From: Gymnodinialimonas phycosphaerae
GTDB lineage: Bacteria; Pseudomonadota; Alphaproteobacteria; Rhodobacterales; Rhodobacteraceae
DNA: 64,000 nt
Assembly (NCBI RefSeq): GCF_019195455.1
Contig: NZ_JAIMBW010000001.1
Span: forward strand, 4,058,001 to 4,122,000
Direction of reading: 5' to 3'
The notes below the pieces were generated by a model. That model did no database searches, had not been told where the DNA came from, and saw only the letters and a list, made by a program, of their open reading frames with translations. This document shows positions 27,906 through 37,445 of this stretch, piece by piece; positions within the stretch are counted from its first letter, which is position 1, and each line of letters begins with the position of its first letter. The position numbers and the translations under genes are program-made.

Positions 27906-28751
27906 TCAATTTCGCGTGGGGGCAATTCCGCGTGAAGGCGCGTGGATCGGGTGCGGGTGCATCGCATCGCGCACCACCAGCGTGACCGTGACGAAGGCCA
28001 CGAACAGCAACAGGTACCACGACCCGAACTTGCCGATATCCACCAACCCATAGTCGCCCTGCACCTCGTAGGTCCAGGTCCGGGTGAAGGTGCCCACGTT
28101 CTCAGCCACCCACAAAAGCCATGCCGACAGGAACGCGCCCACGGGCAGGCGGATGGCGCGGGGCGTGTCGCGGATGAAGAACCAGATCCGCGTGCGCCAG
28201 AACAGGACCAGCGTGGCGGCGAACAGGACCCACCGAATGTCGTAGGTGTAGTGGTGGGTGTAGAAATTCACGTAGATGGCGACGGCCAGCAGATACGTCA
28301 TCCAAAACGCCGGGTAGGGCGCGAACTGGATGTGAAAAAGCCGGATGGACCGCGCGATGAAGCTGCCCACGCTGGCATACATGAACCCCGAAAACAGCGG
28401 CACGCCGCCGATTTCCAGAATGCCCTGATCGGGATAGTCCCAGGACCCTTGCGCCAGCTTGAAGATCTCCATCAACGTGCCGGTGATGTGGAAGATCGCG
28501 ATGACTTTCGCCTCCTCCCACGTCTCCAGCCCGCGCCAGATGAACACGATCTGCGTGACGACGGCAAAGATCACCAGCGCGTCGTAGCGCGCCAGCGCCC
28601 AGTCCGGGTTCCAGATCAATCGGGTCAGGATGATCGCGCTCAGGATCATCACGCCAAACAGCGCCGCATAGAGAAGTTTGGCGAAAAACACCACGAACCC
28701 GAGCGCGCGCGCCGTGATTCGTTCCAGTTTCGCAACGCCCGTGTCAGCCAT
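27906..28751 (-). CDS. DUF817 family integral membrane protein
   Basis: A 281-aa protein with about eight hydrophobic helices. Blocks such as [28 protein letters not shown] and [16 protein letters not shown] are the conserved core of DUF817, a family of membrane proteins without assigned function. It is transcribed divergently from thyX across a 93-bp gap. Confidence 0.85.
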   Translation of the reverse strand: MADTGVAKLERITARALGFVVFFAKLLYAALFGVMILSAIILTRLIWNPDWALARYDALVIFAVVTQIVFIWRGLETWEEAKVIAIFHITGTLMEIFKLAQGSWDYPDQGILEIGGVPLFSGFMYASVGSFIARSIRLFHIQFAPYPAFWMTYLLAVAIYVNFYTHHYTYDIRWVLFAATLVLFWRTRIWFFIRDTPRAIRLPVGAFLSAWLLWVAENVGTFTRTWTYEVQGDYGLVDIGKFGSWYLLLFVAFVTVTLVVRDAMHPHPIHAPSRGIAPTRN

Positions 28752-28844
28752 GGCCCCTCATCATCTTGCGGGTGGTCCCTCGCGTGGGGCAATATATGGC
28801 ATCTTACCGCCGCCCCACCCGATTCCTCCACAAGGACTAGTTTC

Positions 28845-29750
28845 ATGCCGCTGACCCCTGAACAACTGCAGGATATCCAGAACGCCCGCGCCAATCCCCA
28901 GCCGACCCTGCGCGCGGTGTCCCCGGGGATGGAACAGCACCTCTACGAGGCCAAGCCGGTGCTGGACCACGGCTTCGTGCGGGTGATCGACTATATGGGC
29001 GACGACAGCGCCATCGTGCAGGCCGCCCGCGTGTCCTACGGGGCGGGGACCAAGCATGTGTCCAATGACGAGGGGCTGATCCGCTACCTGATGCGGCACT
29101 GGCATTCGACCCCGTTCGAGATGTGCGAAATCAAGCTGCACGTGAAACTGCCCGTTTTCGTGGCGCGGCAGTGGATCAGGCACCGGACGGCGAATGTGAA
29201 CGAGTACTCGGCGCGCTATTCGATCCTGGACCGGGAGTTCTACATCCCGAGGGTGGAGGATCTGGCGGCGCAGTCCGTGGTCAACAACCAGGGCCGGGGC
29301 GAGGCGCTGACCGGCGAAGAGGCCGAGCGTGTGCTGCGCTACCTCAAGGACGACGCGGGGCGGGCCTATGATCACTATGAAGAGATGATCTCGGATGAAG
29401 GCCAACAAGGTTTGGCGCGCGAGTTGGCGCGGATGAACCTGCCCGCGAACATCTACACCCAATGGTACTGGAAGGTGGACCTGCACAACCTGTTCCATTT
29501 CCTGCGGCTGCGGGCGGATAGCCACGCGCAATACGAGATCCGCGTCTACGCCGATGCGATCTGCGAAATGGTCAAGGACTGGGTCCCAGCGGCTTATGGC
29601 GCGTTTGAGGACTACCGCATGGGCGGGGTCCAGTTGTCTGGGAAGGGCGTCGAGGTGTTGAAGCGGCGTCTGGCGGGCGAGGCGGTGACGCAGGAGACGT
29701 CAGGGATGAGCAAGGGGGAATGGCGGGAGTTTGAGGGGGTGTTTGGGTGA
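28845..29750 (+). CDS. thyX: Flavin-dependent thymidylate synthase
   Basis: Makes dTMP from dUMP with methylene-tetrahydrofolate and FADH2. The ThyX signature RHRxxxxNEYSARY is present ([15 protein letters not shown]), as are [20 protein letters not shown] and [19 protein letters not shown]. At 301 aa it is typical for the alphaproteobacterial form. The chosen ATG follows a divergent promoter region. The next gene begins at its stop codon (TGATG) but has very different base composition. Confidence 0.97.
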   Translation: MPLTPEQLQDIQNARANPQPTLRAVSPGMEQHLYEAKPVLDHGFVRVIDYMGDDSAIVQAARVSYGAGTKHVSNDEGLIRYLMRHWHSTPFEMCEIKLHVKLPVFVARQWIRHRTANVNEYSARYSILDREFYIPRVEDLAAQSVVNNQGRGEALTGEEAERVLRYLKDDAGRAYDHYEEMISDEGQQGLARELARMNLPANIYTQWYWKVDLHNLFHFLRLRADSHAQYEIRVYADAICEMVKDWVPAAYGAFEDYRMGGVQLSGKGVEVLKRRLAGEAVTQETSGMSKGEWREFEGVFG

Positions 29751-30769
29751 TGGACTCAGAATTGACACTTCAAGTTGAGGCAGACCTCGCGCGTGTGCAA
29801 GAATTTGACCCTGAAACTCTAGTGCAGCGTGAGCGGCTTGGTGAGGCATTTTCTTTCGAGCCGGCTGTGGAGCCAGCGAGGCGTCTTATTGCACTGTTTA
29901 AAAAAATTCCAACAAGTGCTTTGAATGAGTTTCCCGAGCAGCCGCTTTCAAAGATCCAATCGGCAAGTAAGTCAGTATTTAACATTTTTGAAAGTATCTT
30001 ATCTTTCAATTCCAGAAGTCCTGAGGCGGAAAGCCAACATACCAATTTGATTTCCGAACTAGAGGCGGCTTACCAACCAAACTTCACGAATTTGTTCCCC
30101 TTCATTTCCTATGCTGTTGCGAGAACAGTGGACTTCAATAGGTTGGAAGCCGAAGGGCGCGCCGCAGTTCAGACTGTTCGCGATGAGACCAAGAAAGTTG
30201 TGGATGAACTAGATCAGACCTCTAAAAGCGCAAATTTAGTTCTGGAAGAGGTTCGATCAGCAGCAGCAGAGCAGGGAGTGAACAAAGAAGCGATACTCTT
30301 CAAAAATGAAGCTGAAAGCCACGAGACTGCATCAATTCGATGGTTGATTACATCGGTCGTGATGATAGCAGTAGTTTTGGCATACTCTATCCTCTCACTC
30401 TTTTTTCCAAGTATCCCGATACTCCGGGCTGAAAGTCTTTCCGAGTCTATCCAATTGACTGCTAGCAAGCTTCTGATATTTTTTGTTCTAGCTTTTGGCC
30501 TTTTCCAGTGCATTAGAAACTTTAGCGCTCACAAACACAACGCGGTTACAAACAGACATCGTCAAAATGCGTTGATGACTTACCGGACACTGGCAGAAGC
30601 TGGTGGCACACAGGAGGCAAGAGATACCATTCTTCAGCACGCTGCGGCGGCCGTATATTCACCCAATGACTCAGGCTACTTAAAGGGTGAAGAAAGAGGG
30701 TATGGTGGCAGTCCAATTGTTGGATTTAGTCCAAAACTGCCCGCGTCAGGAGGTCTGGGAGACGGTTAG
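29750..30769 (+). CDS. Unrecognised two-helix membrane protein, AT-rich
   Basis: A 339-aa protein starting at the ATG that overlaps the thyX stop (a GTG three bases earlier is possible). Residues 1-190 are soluble and helical, with a likely coiled coil around 140-190 (AVQTVRDETKKVVDELDQTS). Two membrane helices follow at about 200-225 and 245-265. A cytosolic tail contains KHNAVTNRHRQNALMTY and ends with AAAAVYSPNDSGYLK. I recall similar tails in hypothetical two-helix proteins from accessory regions, but no function. Base composition is far below its surroundings (one sampled line 38 percent GC), indicating horizontal acquisition. Confidence 0.75.
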   Translation: MDSELTLQVEADLARVQEFDPETLVQRERLGEAFSFEPAVEPARRLIALFKKIPTSALNEFPEQPLSKIQSASKSVFNIFESILSFNSRSPEAESQHTNLISELEAAYQPNFTNLFPFISYAVARTVDFNRLEAEGRAAVQTVRDETKKVVDELDQTSKSANLVLEEVRSAAAEQGVNKEAILFKNEAESHETASIRWLITSVVMIAVVLAYSILSLFFPSIPILRAESLSESIQLTASKLLIFFVLAFGLFQCIRNFSAHKHNAVTNRHRQNALMTYRTLAEAGGTQEARDTILQHAAAAVYSPNDSGYLKGEERGYGGSPIVGFSPKLPASGGLGDG

Positions 30770-31240
30770 AATTCCCTCCCGCCCCCGAGCGAATCAAGGC
30801 CGCAGGCCGCCGCGCATCGACGGGCCGCCCCCCGGCACCCCTCTCGGCATCTTTTGCGGGGCAAAAGAGCCTGCCGGGCAACGGGCGATTTGGCTAAGGC
30901 TTGGCGCAACGAAAACGCGTCGAGCTACCATGGCTGGCATAAAGTGAATCAAACGACCGTCGGATCGCCGTACCGCGGCCCGTCGATGCACGGCTTGTGC
31001 GTTTGTTGATGGAGCGAGGAGAGGCGGCTCGGTGGCTTGACAACGCTCGCCGCACCGCGACCCGTCGATCGGTTTGCAAAAGGTTAATGAAATACATTTT
31101 CCATTGAAAAACAGATACTTAAAGGCTTGCTCAAGCTTGAGCAGCGCGGCTTGGCTCCAGAGAAGCGGCGTAAAAATCCATGTCACCCGCGCCGAGGGTC
31201 GGGGTGGCGCGGGGGCATTTTCAGCCGAGGGAGCCGCCTC
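30770..31240. other. 471-bp non-coding tract after the AT-rich gene
   Basis: No frame with plausible protein character was found. It carries inverted and degenerate short repeats (described separately), a 12-bp inverted pair GAGAGGCGGCTC (31019-31030) and GAGCCGCCTCTC (31231-31242), and a locally AT-rich patch near 31080-31125. It separates the AT-rich gene from the end of the cold-shock gene. Confidence 0.6.
30815..31070. repeat. Dispersed short inverted repeats CATCGACGGGCCGC
   Basis: CATCGACGGGCCGC occurs at 30815-30828. Its exact reverse complement is at 30975-30988 and a two-mismatch reverse copy at 31057-31070. The perfect pair could form a long-loop hairpin or mark the ends of a decayed mobile or palindromic element. 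Confidence 0.6.
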
Positions 31241-31447
31241 TCAGATCTTCACCAACTCCACCGCACTCTCCCGGCCATCCCGGCCCTCGCGCAGCTCATA
31301 TTGCAGTTTCGTGTCGTCGGGCAGGTCGCTCCAGCCCGCGCGCTCGACGGCGGAGATGTGGACGAAAACGTCCTTGCCGCCCTCATCGGGGGCGATGAAT
31401 CCAAATCCTTTCGTGGTGTTGAACCACTTCACAGTTCCGCTCGGCAT
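31241..31447 (-). CDS. Cold-shock protein
   Basis: A 68-aa single OB-fold nucleic-acid-binding protein. Both RNP motifs are intact: KGFGFIAPD (RNP1) and DVFVHISAV (RNP2), after the standard GTVKWFNTTKG opening. It likely acts as an RNA chaperone. The start is the ATG giving MPSGTVKWF; a long upstream extension in frame is not protein-like. Confidence 0.95.
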   Translation of the reverse strand: MPSGTVKWFNTTKGFGFIAPDEGGKDVFVHISAVERAGWSDLPDDTKLQYELREGRDGRESAVELVKI

Positions 31448-31632
31448 AGTCCCGTGTCTCTCTTTCAGATCCCGCCCACAGTCGTTGCGGCGGTGTGATG
31501 CGCGGTCGCGTGCAGCGCATGGGCAAAATGATGGGGCGTTCGAACGCAAACTCAAGCCCCGCGCGCGGGGCTGTGGCGCAGTGGCATGAGTTTGCTTATG
31601 TACTGCGCCAAAGGTGACGAAAGGGTGAGAAA

Positions 31633-31944
31633 ATGCGCATTTTTGGGTTGAAGGCCTGTGACACGTGCCGAAAAGCGGCGAAAGCGTTGGGCGCAGAGTT
31701 GGTGGACATCCGTGCGACGCCGCTGGATCCGGTGCAGATCGCGGCGTTCCACGCGGCGTTCGGAGAGGCGCTGGTCAACAAACGCTCCACCACATGGCGG
31801 GAGTTGTCGGAGGCGGAGCGCGCGATGGACCCGGTGGCGCTGGTCACGGCGCATCCGGCGGTGATGAAACGCCCGGTGATCGAGAAGGGCGGCGCGTTGA
31901 CGCTGGGGTGGACCAAGGACGTGCAGGCGCACTACGGGGTCTGA
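31633..31944 (+). CDS. ArsC/Spx-family thioredoxin-fold protein (YffB-like)
   Basis: A 103-aa protein with an N-terminal CDTC motif (FGLKACDTCRKAAKAL) and the family's later block TTWRELSEAERA plus VMKRPVIEKGGALTLGW. It belongs to the ArsC/Spx/YffB group of glutathione- or thioredoxin-linked reductases. True arsenate reduction is unlikely without the usual C-terminal arginine set and an ars context. It is transcribed divergently from the cold-shock gene. Confidence 0.85.
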   Translation: MRIFGLKACDTCRKAAKALGAELVDIRATPLDPVQIAAFHAAFGEALVNKRSTTWRELSEAERAMDPVALVTAHPAVMKRPVIEKGGALTLGWTKDVQAHYGV

Positions 31945-32043
31945 GGGGCGTCTGAAGGGGGGAAAGGGCGCGCGGATTTCACCCTCGTGACGCACAGCGC
32001 GCCTCCCCATCTGAAAGTGACCACAATTATTCGGAGAGACCAC

Positions 32044-32412
32044 ATGCGCAACGCGGCCCTAGTCCTTGGCTTGATCGGAGGCACACTTGCGATGATCGTG
32101 GGATTCTTCGTCTACGGCTACACGGTTTTCATCGATTGGTTCGGAGAGATCCCGGACCTGGCCTATCAGGTTGATAACCCGCGGCTCTACCGGACCATGG
32201 CGTTCATCTCGCCGCTGCTGGCGATTGCGGGGGGCGCGATGGCCAAGGCTCGGGCGTTGTGGGGCGGCATCCTGATGCTGCTGGCGGCAGGGGGCATGTT
32301 TTACGCCTTCGGGTTCGGCGTCTTCACCATGTTCCCCATCGCCATGTGCGGGTTGGGCGGGGTCTTGGCGATCGCCGCAGGGCGCCCGGACGAGGAAAAG
32401 GCGCACTTCTGA
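32044..32412 (+). CDS. Small four-helix membrane protein
   Basis: About 122 aa with four hydrophobic segments (roughly residues 3-27, 50-67, 71-90, 94-111). The start has a good ribosome site (GGAGAG 8 bases upstream). The distribution of helices recalls DUF4064-type proteins, but the assignment is weak. The C-terminus is short and charged (GRPDEEKAHF). Function unknown. Confidence 0.65.
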   Translation: MRNAALVLGLIGGTLAMIVGFFVYGYTVFIDWFGEIPDLAYQVDNPRLYRTMAFISPLLAIAGGAMAKARALWGGILMLLAAGGMFYAFGFGVFTMFPIAMCGLGGVLAIAAGRPDEEKAHF

Positions 32413-32483
32413 CGCGACTGCTAAACGCGCAGGGCTCCTGTTTCCTTCTCCCGTGTGCAGACAAGTGTGCCAGCGGCGGTTGG

Positions 32484-33080
32484 TCAGGCGCGAATGGGTC
32501 TGAAAACCCGGATCTCGTGCACCAGCTTGGGGACGCGGCATGACCTGTCGGCGTCGCTACGGTCCTCGCGGCACAGTTCCAGCCAGATGTTGCCAGCGCA
32601 GATTTCTTGCGGGGTCGCGAAAAGCAGCCGGATATAATGGATGCCGTCCTCGGGAATGACGCGGCGGATCAGTCCGCCGTCACAGAAGGCACGGGCGGGG
32701 AAGTGGTCAATGCCGTTCGCGCCTTCGGCCCAGGCGATGGGGCAATCCGGGGACACAAGCGTTGCGGTGTCTTCCGGCATCCCGGGCAACGCGCCGGGAT
32801 CGAAACGGATCGGGGCGAGGTCCGGGGTGTCCTGAAGCTGGCACGTGGTGAAATGGGCGTGGATGATCCCGGTGATCGGCTGAAACGTGCCCGCGCGGGT
32901 CTTCACCTTCTCGCCAACCGTAAGGTATTGCAGTGGGCGCATCCCGGTGGCGGTTTCGATCAGGGTATCGGCGGCAAGGGATTGCCGCGCCGGATCGGGC
33001 GAGCAAGTCACCTCCGCGGTGTCCGATGGGGACGGGACGGGGACCTTCGCGGCCTTCAATACTGTGTTTTGTGACTGCAT
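32484..33080 (-). CDS. Stand-alone Hint-domain protein, degenerate
   Basis: A 198-aa protein homologous over most of its length to the Hint_2 domain seen at the end of the RTX protein: SLAADTLIETATGMRPLQYLTVGEKVKT, FQPITGIIHAHF, the VSPDCPIAW block and HYIRLLF followed by EICAGNIW. The position of the nucleophilic Cys of CFTPGT-type motifs is occupied by Ala (SLAADT), so self-cleavage should not occur. There is no passenger domain, RTX repeat or signal peptide. It may be a decayed or repurposed Hint module. Confidence 0.7.
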   Translation of the reverse strand: MQSQNTVLKAAKVPVPSPSDTAEVTCSPDPARQSLAADTLIETATGMRPLQYLTVGEKVKTRAGTFQPITGIIHAHFTTCQLQDTPDLAPIRFDPGALPGMPEDTATLVSPDCPIAWAEGANGIDHFPARAFCDGGLIRRVIPEDGIHYIRLLFATPQEICAGNIWLELCREDRSDADRSCRVPKLVHEIRVFRPIRA

Positions 33081-33236
33081 ACTCGATACCTACTGCGCGC
33101 CGTTATGTCCGGCGTCACTGGGTGTATACAGGTTCACATCGGACGGAACGCTGGCCGAAATGTGTTCTTTCCGCGATAGTTTCCTACCAAACGATTAATG
33201 TCGCCCGCCCCCGGGAGAGGGGGCGAGCGAGGTGCC

Positions 33237-35183
33237 TTAGCGTTGATCCGGCGCGACGGCCTCGGCCGAGAGTGTCTCGACCACCTCGTCCATCGGCACA
33301 ACCTGCGTCTGCTTTTCACCCAAGCGGCGGAGCGTCACGGTGCGGTTCTCCACCTCTTGCCGACCCACGGCGAGGATCACGGGAACCTTGCCGACGGAAT
33401 GCTCGCGCACCTTGAAGTTGATCTTCTCGTTGCGGGTATCGGCCTCGGCCCGGACACCAGCGGCGCGCAGGGCGGCGACGGTTTCTTCAACAAACTCATC
33501 GGCATCCGAGACGATGGAGGCCACGACAACCTGACGCGGGGCCAGCCAGAACGGCAGCTTGCCTTCCGAGTTCTCGATCAGGATGCCGATGAACCGCTCG
33601 AAGCTGCCAAGGCAGGCGCGGTGCAGCATCAGGGGGCGGTGCTTGTCGCCGTCCGCCCCGATGTAGGCGGCGTCCAGACGCTCGGGCAGGTTGGGGTCCA
33701 CTTGGAACGTTCCACACTGCCACGTCCGCCCGATGGCATCGGTCAGGTAGAAGTCCAGCTTCGGGCCGTAGAACGCGCCGTCGCCTTCCTCCAACCGGTA
33801 GGCGTTGCCGGTCGATTTGATTGCCGCTTCAAGCGCGCCTTCGACGTAATCCCAGCTCTCGTCGGAGCCGACGCGCTTTTCAGGGCGGGTGGCGAAGGCG
33901 ATCTCGAACTCCGGGAAGCCGAGGTCGGCATAGACGCCCGCAAGGAAGGTGATGAACTTGGCGCATTCGGCCTCGATCTGGTCCTCGGTGCAGAAGATGT
34001 GGGCGTCGTCCTGGGTGAAGCCACGCACCCGCATGATGCCGTGCAGCGCACCCGAAGGCTCATACCGCGAACACGATCCGAATTCCGCCATCCGCAGGGG
34101 CAGGTCACGGTAGGATTTGAGGCCCTGGTTGAACACCTGAACGTGGCAGGGGCAGTTCATCGGCTTCAAAGCGTTGATCGCCTTGTCGCGGGCGTGATCT
34201 TCGTCAACCTCGACGATGAACATGTGTTCCTGGTACTTGTCCCAATGGCCGGATTTCTCCCACAGCGTCCGGTTGACCAGCTGCGGGGTATTCACCTCCA
34301 CATAGCCATCGGCGCGCTGCTTGCGGCGCATGTAGTCCTGCAAGGTGGTGTAGATGGTCCAGCCGTTGGGATGCCAGAACACTTGGCCCGGCGCCTCTTC
34401 CTGCATGTGGAACAGGTCCATCTCTCGGCCCAGACGCCGGTGGTCGCGCTTTTCGGCTTCCTCCAGGAAATGCAGGTGTTTCTTGAGGTCATCGCGGTTC
34501 TTGAACGCCACGCCGTAGATGCGTTGCAGCATGGGGCGGGTGTTGTCGCCGAGCCAATAGGCGGCGGCCACGGACATCAGTTTGAAGGCATCGGCGGGCA
34601 CTTGGCCGGTGTGCTGCAAATGCGGCCCGCGGCAGAGGTCCATCCACTCGCCGTGCCAGTACATGCGGATCGGCTCATCACCCGGAATGCGGTCGAGGAG
34701 TTCGACCTTATAGGGCTCATTCGTCGCCTCGTAATGGGCGCGCACGCGGTCGCGGTCCCAGACTTCGGTGCGCACAGCGTCGCGGGCGTTGATGATCTGC
34801 TTCATCCGCTCTTCAATCGCGCCGAGGTCTTCGGGCGTGAAAGGCTCTTCGCGGTCGAAATCGTAGAACCAACCCTGATCGCGGATCGGGCCGATGGTGA
34901 CTTTGACGTCAGGGAACAGTTCCTGCACCGCGCGGGCCATGATGTGGGCGCAGTCGTGGCGGATCAGTTCCAGCGCCTGTGCGTCGTCCTTCAGCGTGTG
35001 GATCGCAACGGTTGCGTCTTCATCGATCGGCCATTGCAGGTCATGATGCATGCCGTTGACGGTGGCCGAGATGGCCTTCTTGGCCAGCGAGTTGGAAATA
35101 CCAGCGGCGACTTCGGCGGGCGTGATGCCAGCGGGGAAATCGCGTGCGTTGCCATCGGGGAAGGTAAGGGAGATTTGGGCCAT
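33237..35183 (-). CDS. thrS: Threonyl-tRNA synthetase
   Basis: Charges tRNA-Thr. The 648-aa protein has the TGS domain ([21 protein letters not shown]), the editing domain with [16 protein letters not shown], and the class II core, including [20 protein letters not shown] and the zinc-ligand Cys. The C-terminal anticodon-binding domain starts at [11 protein letters not shown]. The start is the ATG giving [11 protein letters not shown], with ribosome site GAGGAG; a longer in-frame extension is rejected. The divergent MFS gene begins 115 bases away. Confidence 0.97.
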   Translation of the reverse strand: MAQISLTFPDGNARDFPAGITPAEVAAGISNSLAKKAISATVNGMHHDLQWPIDEDATVAIHTLKDDAQALELIRHDCAHIMARAVQELFPDVKVTIGPIRDQGWFYDFDREEPFTPEDLGAIEERMKQIINARDAVRTEVWDRDRVRAHYEATNEPYKVELLDRIPGDEPIRMYWHGEWMDLCRGPHLQHTGQVPADAFKLMSVAAAYWLGDNTRPMLQRIYGVAFKNRDDLKKHLHFLEEAEKRDHRRLGREMDLFHMQEEAPGQVFWHPNGWTIYTTLQDYMRRKQRADGYVEVNTPQLVNRTLWEKSGHWDKYQEHMFIVEVDEDHARDKAINALKPMNCPCHVQVFNQGLKSYRDLPLRMAEFGSCSRYEPSGALHGIMRVRGFTQDDAHIFCTEDQIEAECAKFITFLAGVYADLGFPEFEIAFATRPEKRVGSDESWDYVEGALEAAIKSTGNAYRLEEGDGAFYGPKLDFYLTDAIGRTWQCGTFQVDPNLPERLDAAYIGADGDKHRPLMLHRACLGSFERFIGILIENSEGKLPFWLAPRQVVVASIVSDADEFVEETVAALRAAGVRAEADTRNEKINFKVREHSVGKVPVILAVGRQEVENRTVTLRRLGEKQTQVVPMDEVVETLSAEAVAPDQR

Positions 35184-35298
35184 CAAAGGGCTCCTCGTCA
35201 GTTTGGCGCCTACGAAACGCCCGGTTGCGGGTATGTGCTCGGGTGCTATTTGGCGACGTCCGGCGGGCAAGTCAACGGCAGAGCAGGAAGGGACAACG

Positions 35299-36582
35299 AT
35301 GAGCAGCGAATTTGAAGAGAGCGTCTTCGAAGCAGTATTCGACACGCAAGAGGAGGGCGAATTACCAGACGCCGCCGCAAACGCGGAACCTGCAAGCGCC
35401 GTGCGTCATTCCGGAAGCCTGTCGACGACGAAACTGGCAGACGGATTGATCGACCCCAAGCTGGTGTTGTCGTGGCTGCTGACGAGCCTGGGCGCGCCCG
35501 CCTGGTTGGTGGGCCTGCTGGTCCCGATCCGGGAAGCGGGCGCGCTGTTGCCGCAATTGTTCACCGCCGATTGGGTCCATTCGCTGGCCGTGCGCAAGTG
35601 GGTCTGGGTCGGCGGCGCGGCGGTGCAGGGTCTGTCGGCGGCCGGGATCGTCGCGGTCGGGCTGACGTTGGACGGGGTCGCGGCGGGCGCGATCATCTGC
35701 GCGCTTCTGGCGGTATTGGCCGTCGCGCGCAGCCTGTGTTCGGTGTCCTACAAAGACATCCTGGGCAAGACCGTGGGCAAGACCCGGCGCGGGACGGTGA
35801 CGGGGTTGGCCAGTTCCGTGGCCTCTGTCGGCGTGATCATCTTCGCGGGCCTTTTGATCAGCGGATGGGCCCCGAGGTTTGCGCTGGTCGTGGGGGCGAT
35901 CAGCCTGGCCGCCGCCCTGTGGTTGGTGGCCGCCGCCGTCTTCGCGACCCTGCCCGAGGCGCGGTCCGAGGACACCCAAGCGCCTTCCGGCAACCCGCTG
36001 CGGCATCTGGCGTTACTGCGAGAGGATCCGCAATTGGTGCGGTTCATCGCCGTGCGCGGGTTGTTGACGGCCACGGCCCTTGCGCCGCCGTTCCTGGTGC
36101 TGATGGCCAGCGATGGGGGCGGCGGCGCGTTCGAGCAGTTGGGCGCGCTTGTCCTGGCGTCGTCGCTGGCATCATTCCTGTCGTCCTACATCTGGGGGCG
36201 GTTCTCGGACCGGTCGTCACGCCAGGTCTTGATGACGGCGGGCGGCGTGGGCGCGCTTGCGCTGGGGGCTGCGGTGGCCCTGTCGGCGGCGGGGCTGTTC
36301 GGGCAGTTGTGGGCCGTGGCGGGCACGTTGTTCGTGTTGATGATCGCCTATCACGGTGTCCGCTCGGGGCGGTCGACGTATCTGGTGGACATGGCGCCCG
36401 AGGGTAACCGTGCGGGGTATACGGCGGTTTCCAACACGGTGATCGGGACGATCCTGTTGGCCTCGGGCGTGTTCGGTGCCCTGGCCAATGTGTTGGGTCC
36501 GGTCTGGGCCGTGGGCCTTTTCGCGGTGATGAGCCTTGTCGCTACGGTCGTCGCGATGGGGCTGGAAGAAGTGGAACAATAG
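35299..36582 (+). CDS. MFS transporter
   Basis: A 427-aa major facilitator with a roughly 45-residue acidic cytosolic N-terminus and then 10-12 hydrophobic helices. The conserved loop after helix 2 is weak; the second-half equivalent is [18 protein letters not shown]. Ribosome site AGGAAGG lies about 8 bases before the ATG. The substrate cannot be inferred. It is transcribed divergently from thrS and has no evident operon partner, with the next gene 113 bases downstream. Confidence 0.82.
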   Translation: MSSEFEESVFEAVFDTQEEGELPDAAANAEPASAVRHSGSLSTTKLADGLIDPKLVLSWLLTSLGAPAWLVGLLVPIREAGALLPQLFTADWVHSLAVRKWVWVGGAAVQGLSAAGIVAVGLTLDGVAAGAIICALLAVLAVARSLCSVSYKDILGKTVGKTRRGTVTGLASSVASVGVIIFAGLLISGWAPRFALVVGAISLAAALWLVAAAVFATLPEARSEDTQAPSGNPLRHLALLREDPQLVRFIAVRGLLTATALAPPFLVLMASDGGGGAFEQLGALVLASSLASFLSSYIWGRFSDRSSRQVLMTAGGVGALALGAAVALSAAGLFGQLWAVAGTLFVLMIAYHGVRSGRSTYLVDMAPEGNRAGYTAVSNTVIGTILLASGVFGALANVLGPVWAVGLFAVMSLVATVVAMGLEEVEQ

Positions 36583-36695
36583 GCGCGCCGTATCGCGTCC
36601 CTTATGGCGAGGCTCCGCCCATCGCGGGCGCGTGGGATTGCAGCCCAAGGCGCTACGGGGCAGGGTCACGCGCGACGAAATTGGAAGGATAATCC

Positions 36696-37445
36696 ATGGG
36701 CGAAACGCAGTATCTTGAAACCAACGCCGGGCGCAGGTTGGCTTACAACAAGTTCTCGGGCCGGCGGACGGGCGTGGTGTTTCTGGGCGGGCTGCGGTCG
36801 GACATGAGCGGCTCCAAGGCGATGCATCTGGAGGCCTGGGCGCGGCGCAGCGGGCGCGAGTTCCTGCGCTTCGACTACTCGGGCCACGGGGAATCCTCAG
36901 GCGAATTCACCGACGGCTGCATCGGCGATTGGGCCGAGGACGCGATGGCCGCGATCGATGCCTTGACCGAGGGGCCGCAGGTGATCGTCGGCTCCAGCAT
37001 GGGCGGGTGGATCAGCCTGCTGATGGCCAAGCACAGGCCGGACTGCTTGGCGGGCCTTGTGACCATCGCCGCAGCACCTGATTTCACCGAGAACGGCTAT
37101 TGGAAGGTCTGGGACGAGGCCAAACGCAAGACGGTGATGGAAGAGGGCCAAGTCGCGCTGCCGTCGGAATACGGCGACGCGATGATCATCACCAAGCGCC
37201 TGATCGAAGATGGGCGCGATCATCTGGTGCTGACCGAGCCGCTGCGCATCGACGTGCCGGTGCGGATGTTGCAAGGCACGGCGGATGTGGATGTCACCAT
37301 GGATGTGGCACTTGGCCTGCTGGACCATCTGGAAGGGCCCGATGTGCGGCTGGAACTGGTGAAGGATGCCGATCATCGCTTCTCGGATGACGCGTGTCTG
37401 GCGACGATCACGCGGGCGGTGGAGGAAGTTCTGGCCCATGCGTAG
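36696..37445 (+). CDS. Alpha/beta hydrolase
   Basis: A 249-aa soluble hydrolase of the ABHD10/acyl-thioesterase-like type. The opening FLGGLRSDMSGSKA provides the oxyanion region. FDYSGHGESSG precedes the nucleophile elbow IVGSSMGGW. The acid is probably Asp in GTADVDV and the base His in DADHRF. It overlaps the next hydrolase by 8 bases, forming a two-gene unit. Physiological ester or thioester substrate unknown. Confidence 0.85.
   Translation: MGETQYLETNAGRRLAYNKFSGRRTGVVFLGGLRSDMSGSKAMHLEAWARRSGREFLRFDYSGHGESSGEFTDGCIGDWAEDAMAAIDALTEGPQVIVGSSMGGWISLLMAKHRPDCLAGLVTIAAAPDFTENGYWKVWDEAKRKTVMEEGQVALPSEYGDAMIITKRLIEDGRDHLVLTEPLRIDVPVRMLQGTADVDVTMDVALGLLDHLEGPDVRLELVKDADHRFSDDACLATITRAVEEVLAHA

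Noticed and set aside
29750..31240. Complete transposon or genomic island
   Set aside because: Base composition and inverted repeats suggest foreign DNA, but no transposase, integrase, tRNA attachment site or flanking direct repeat could be found.
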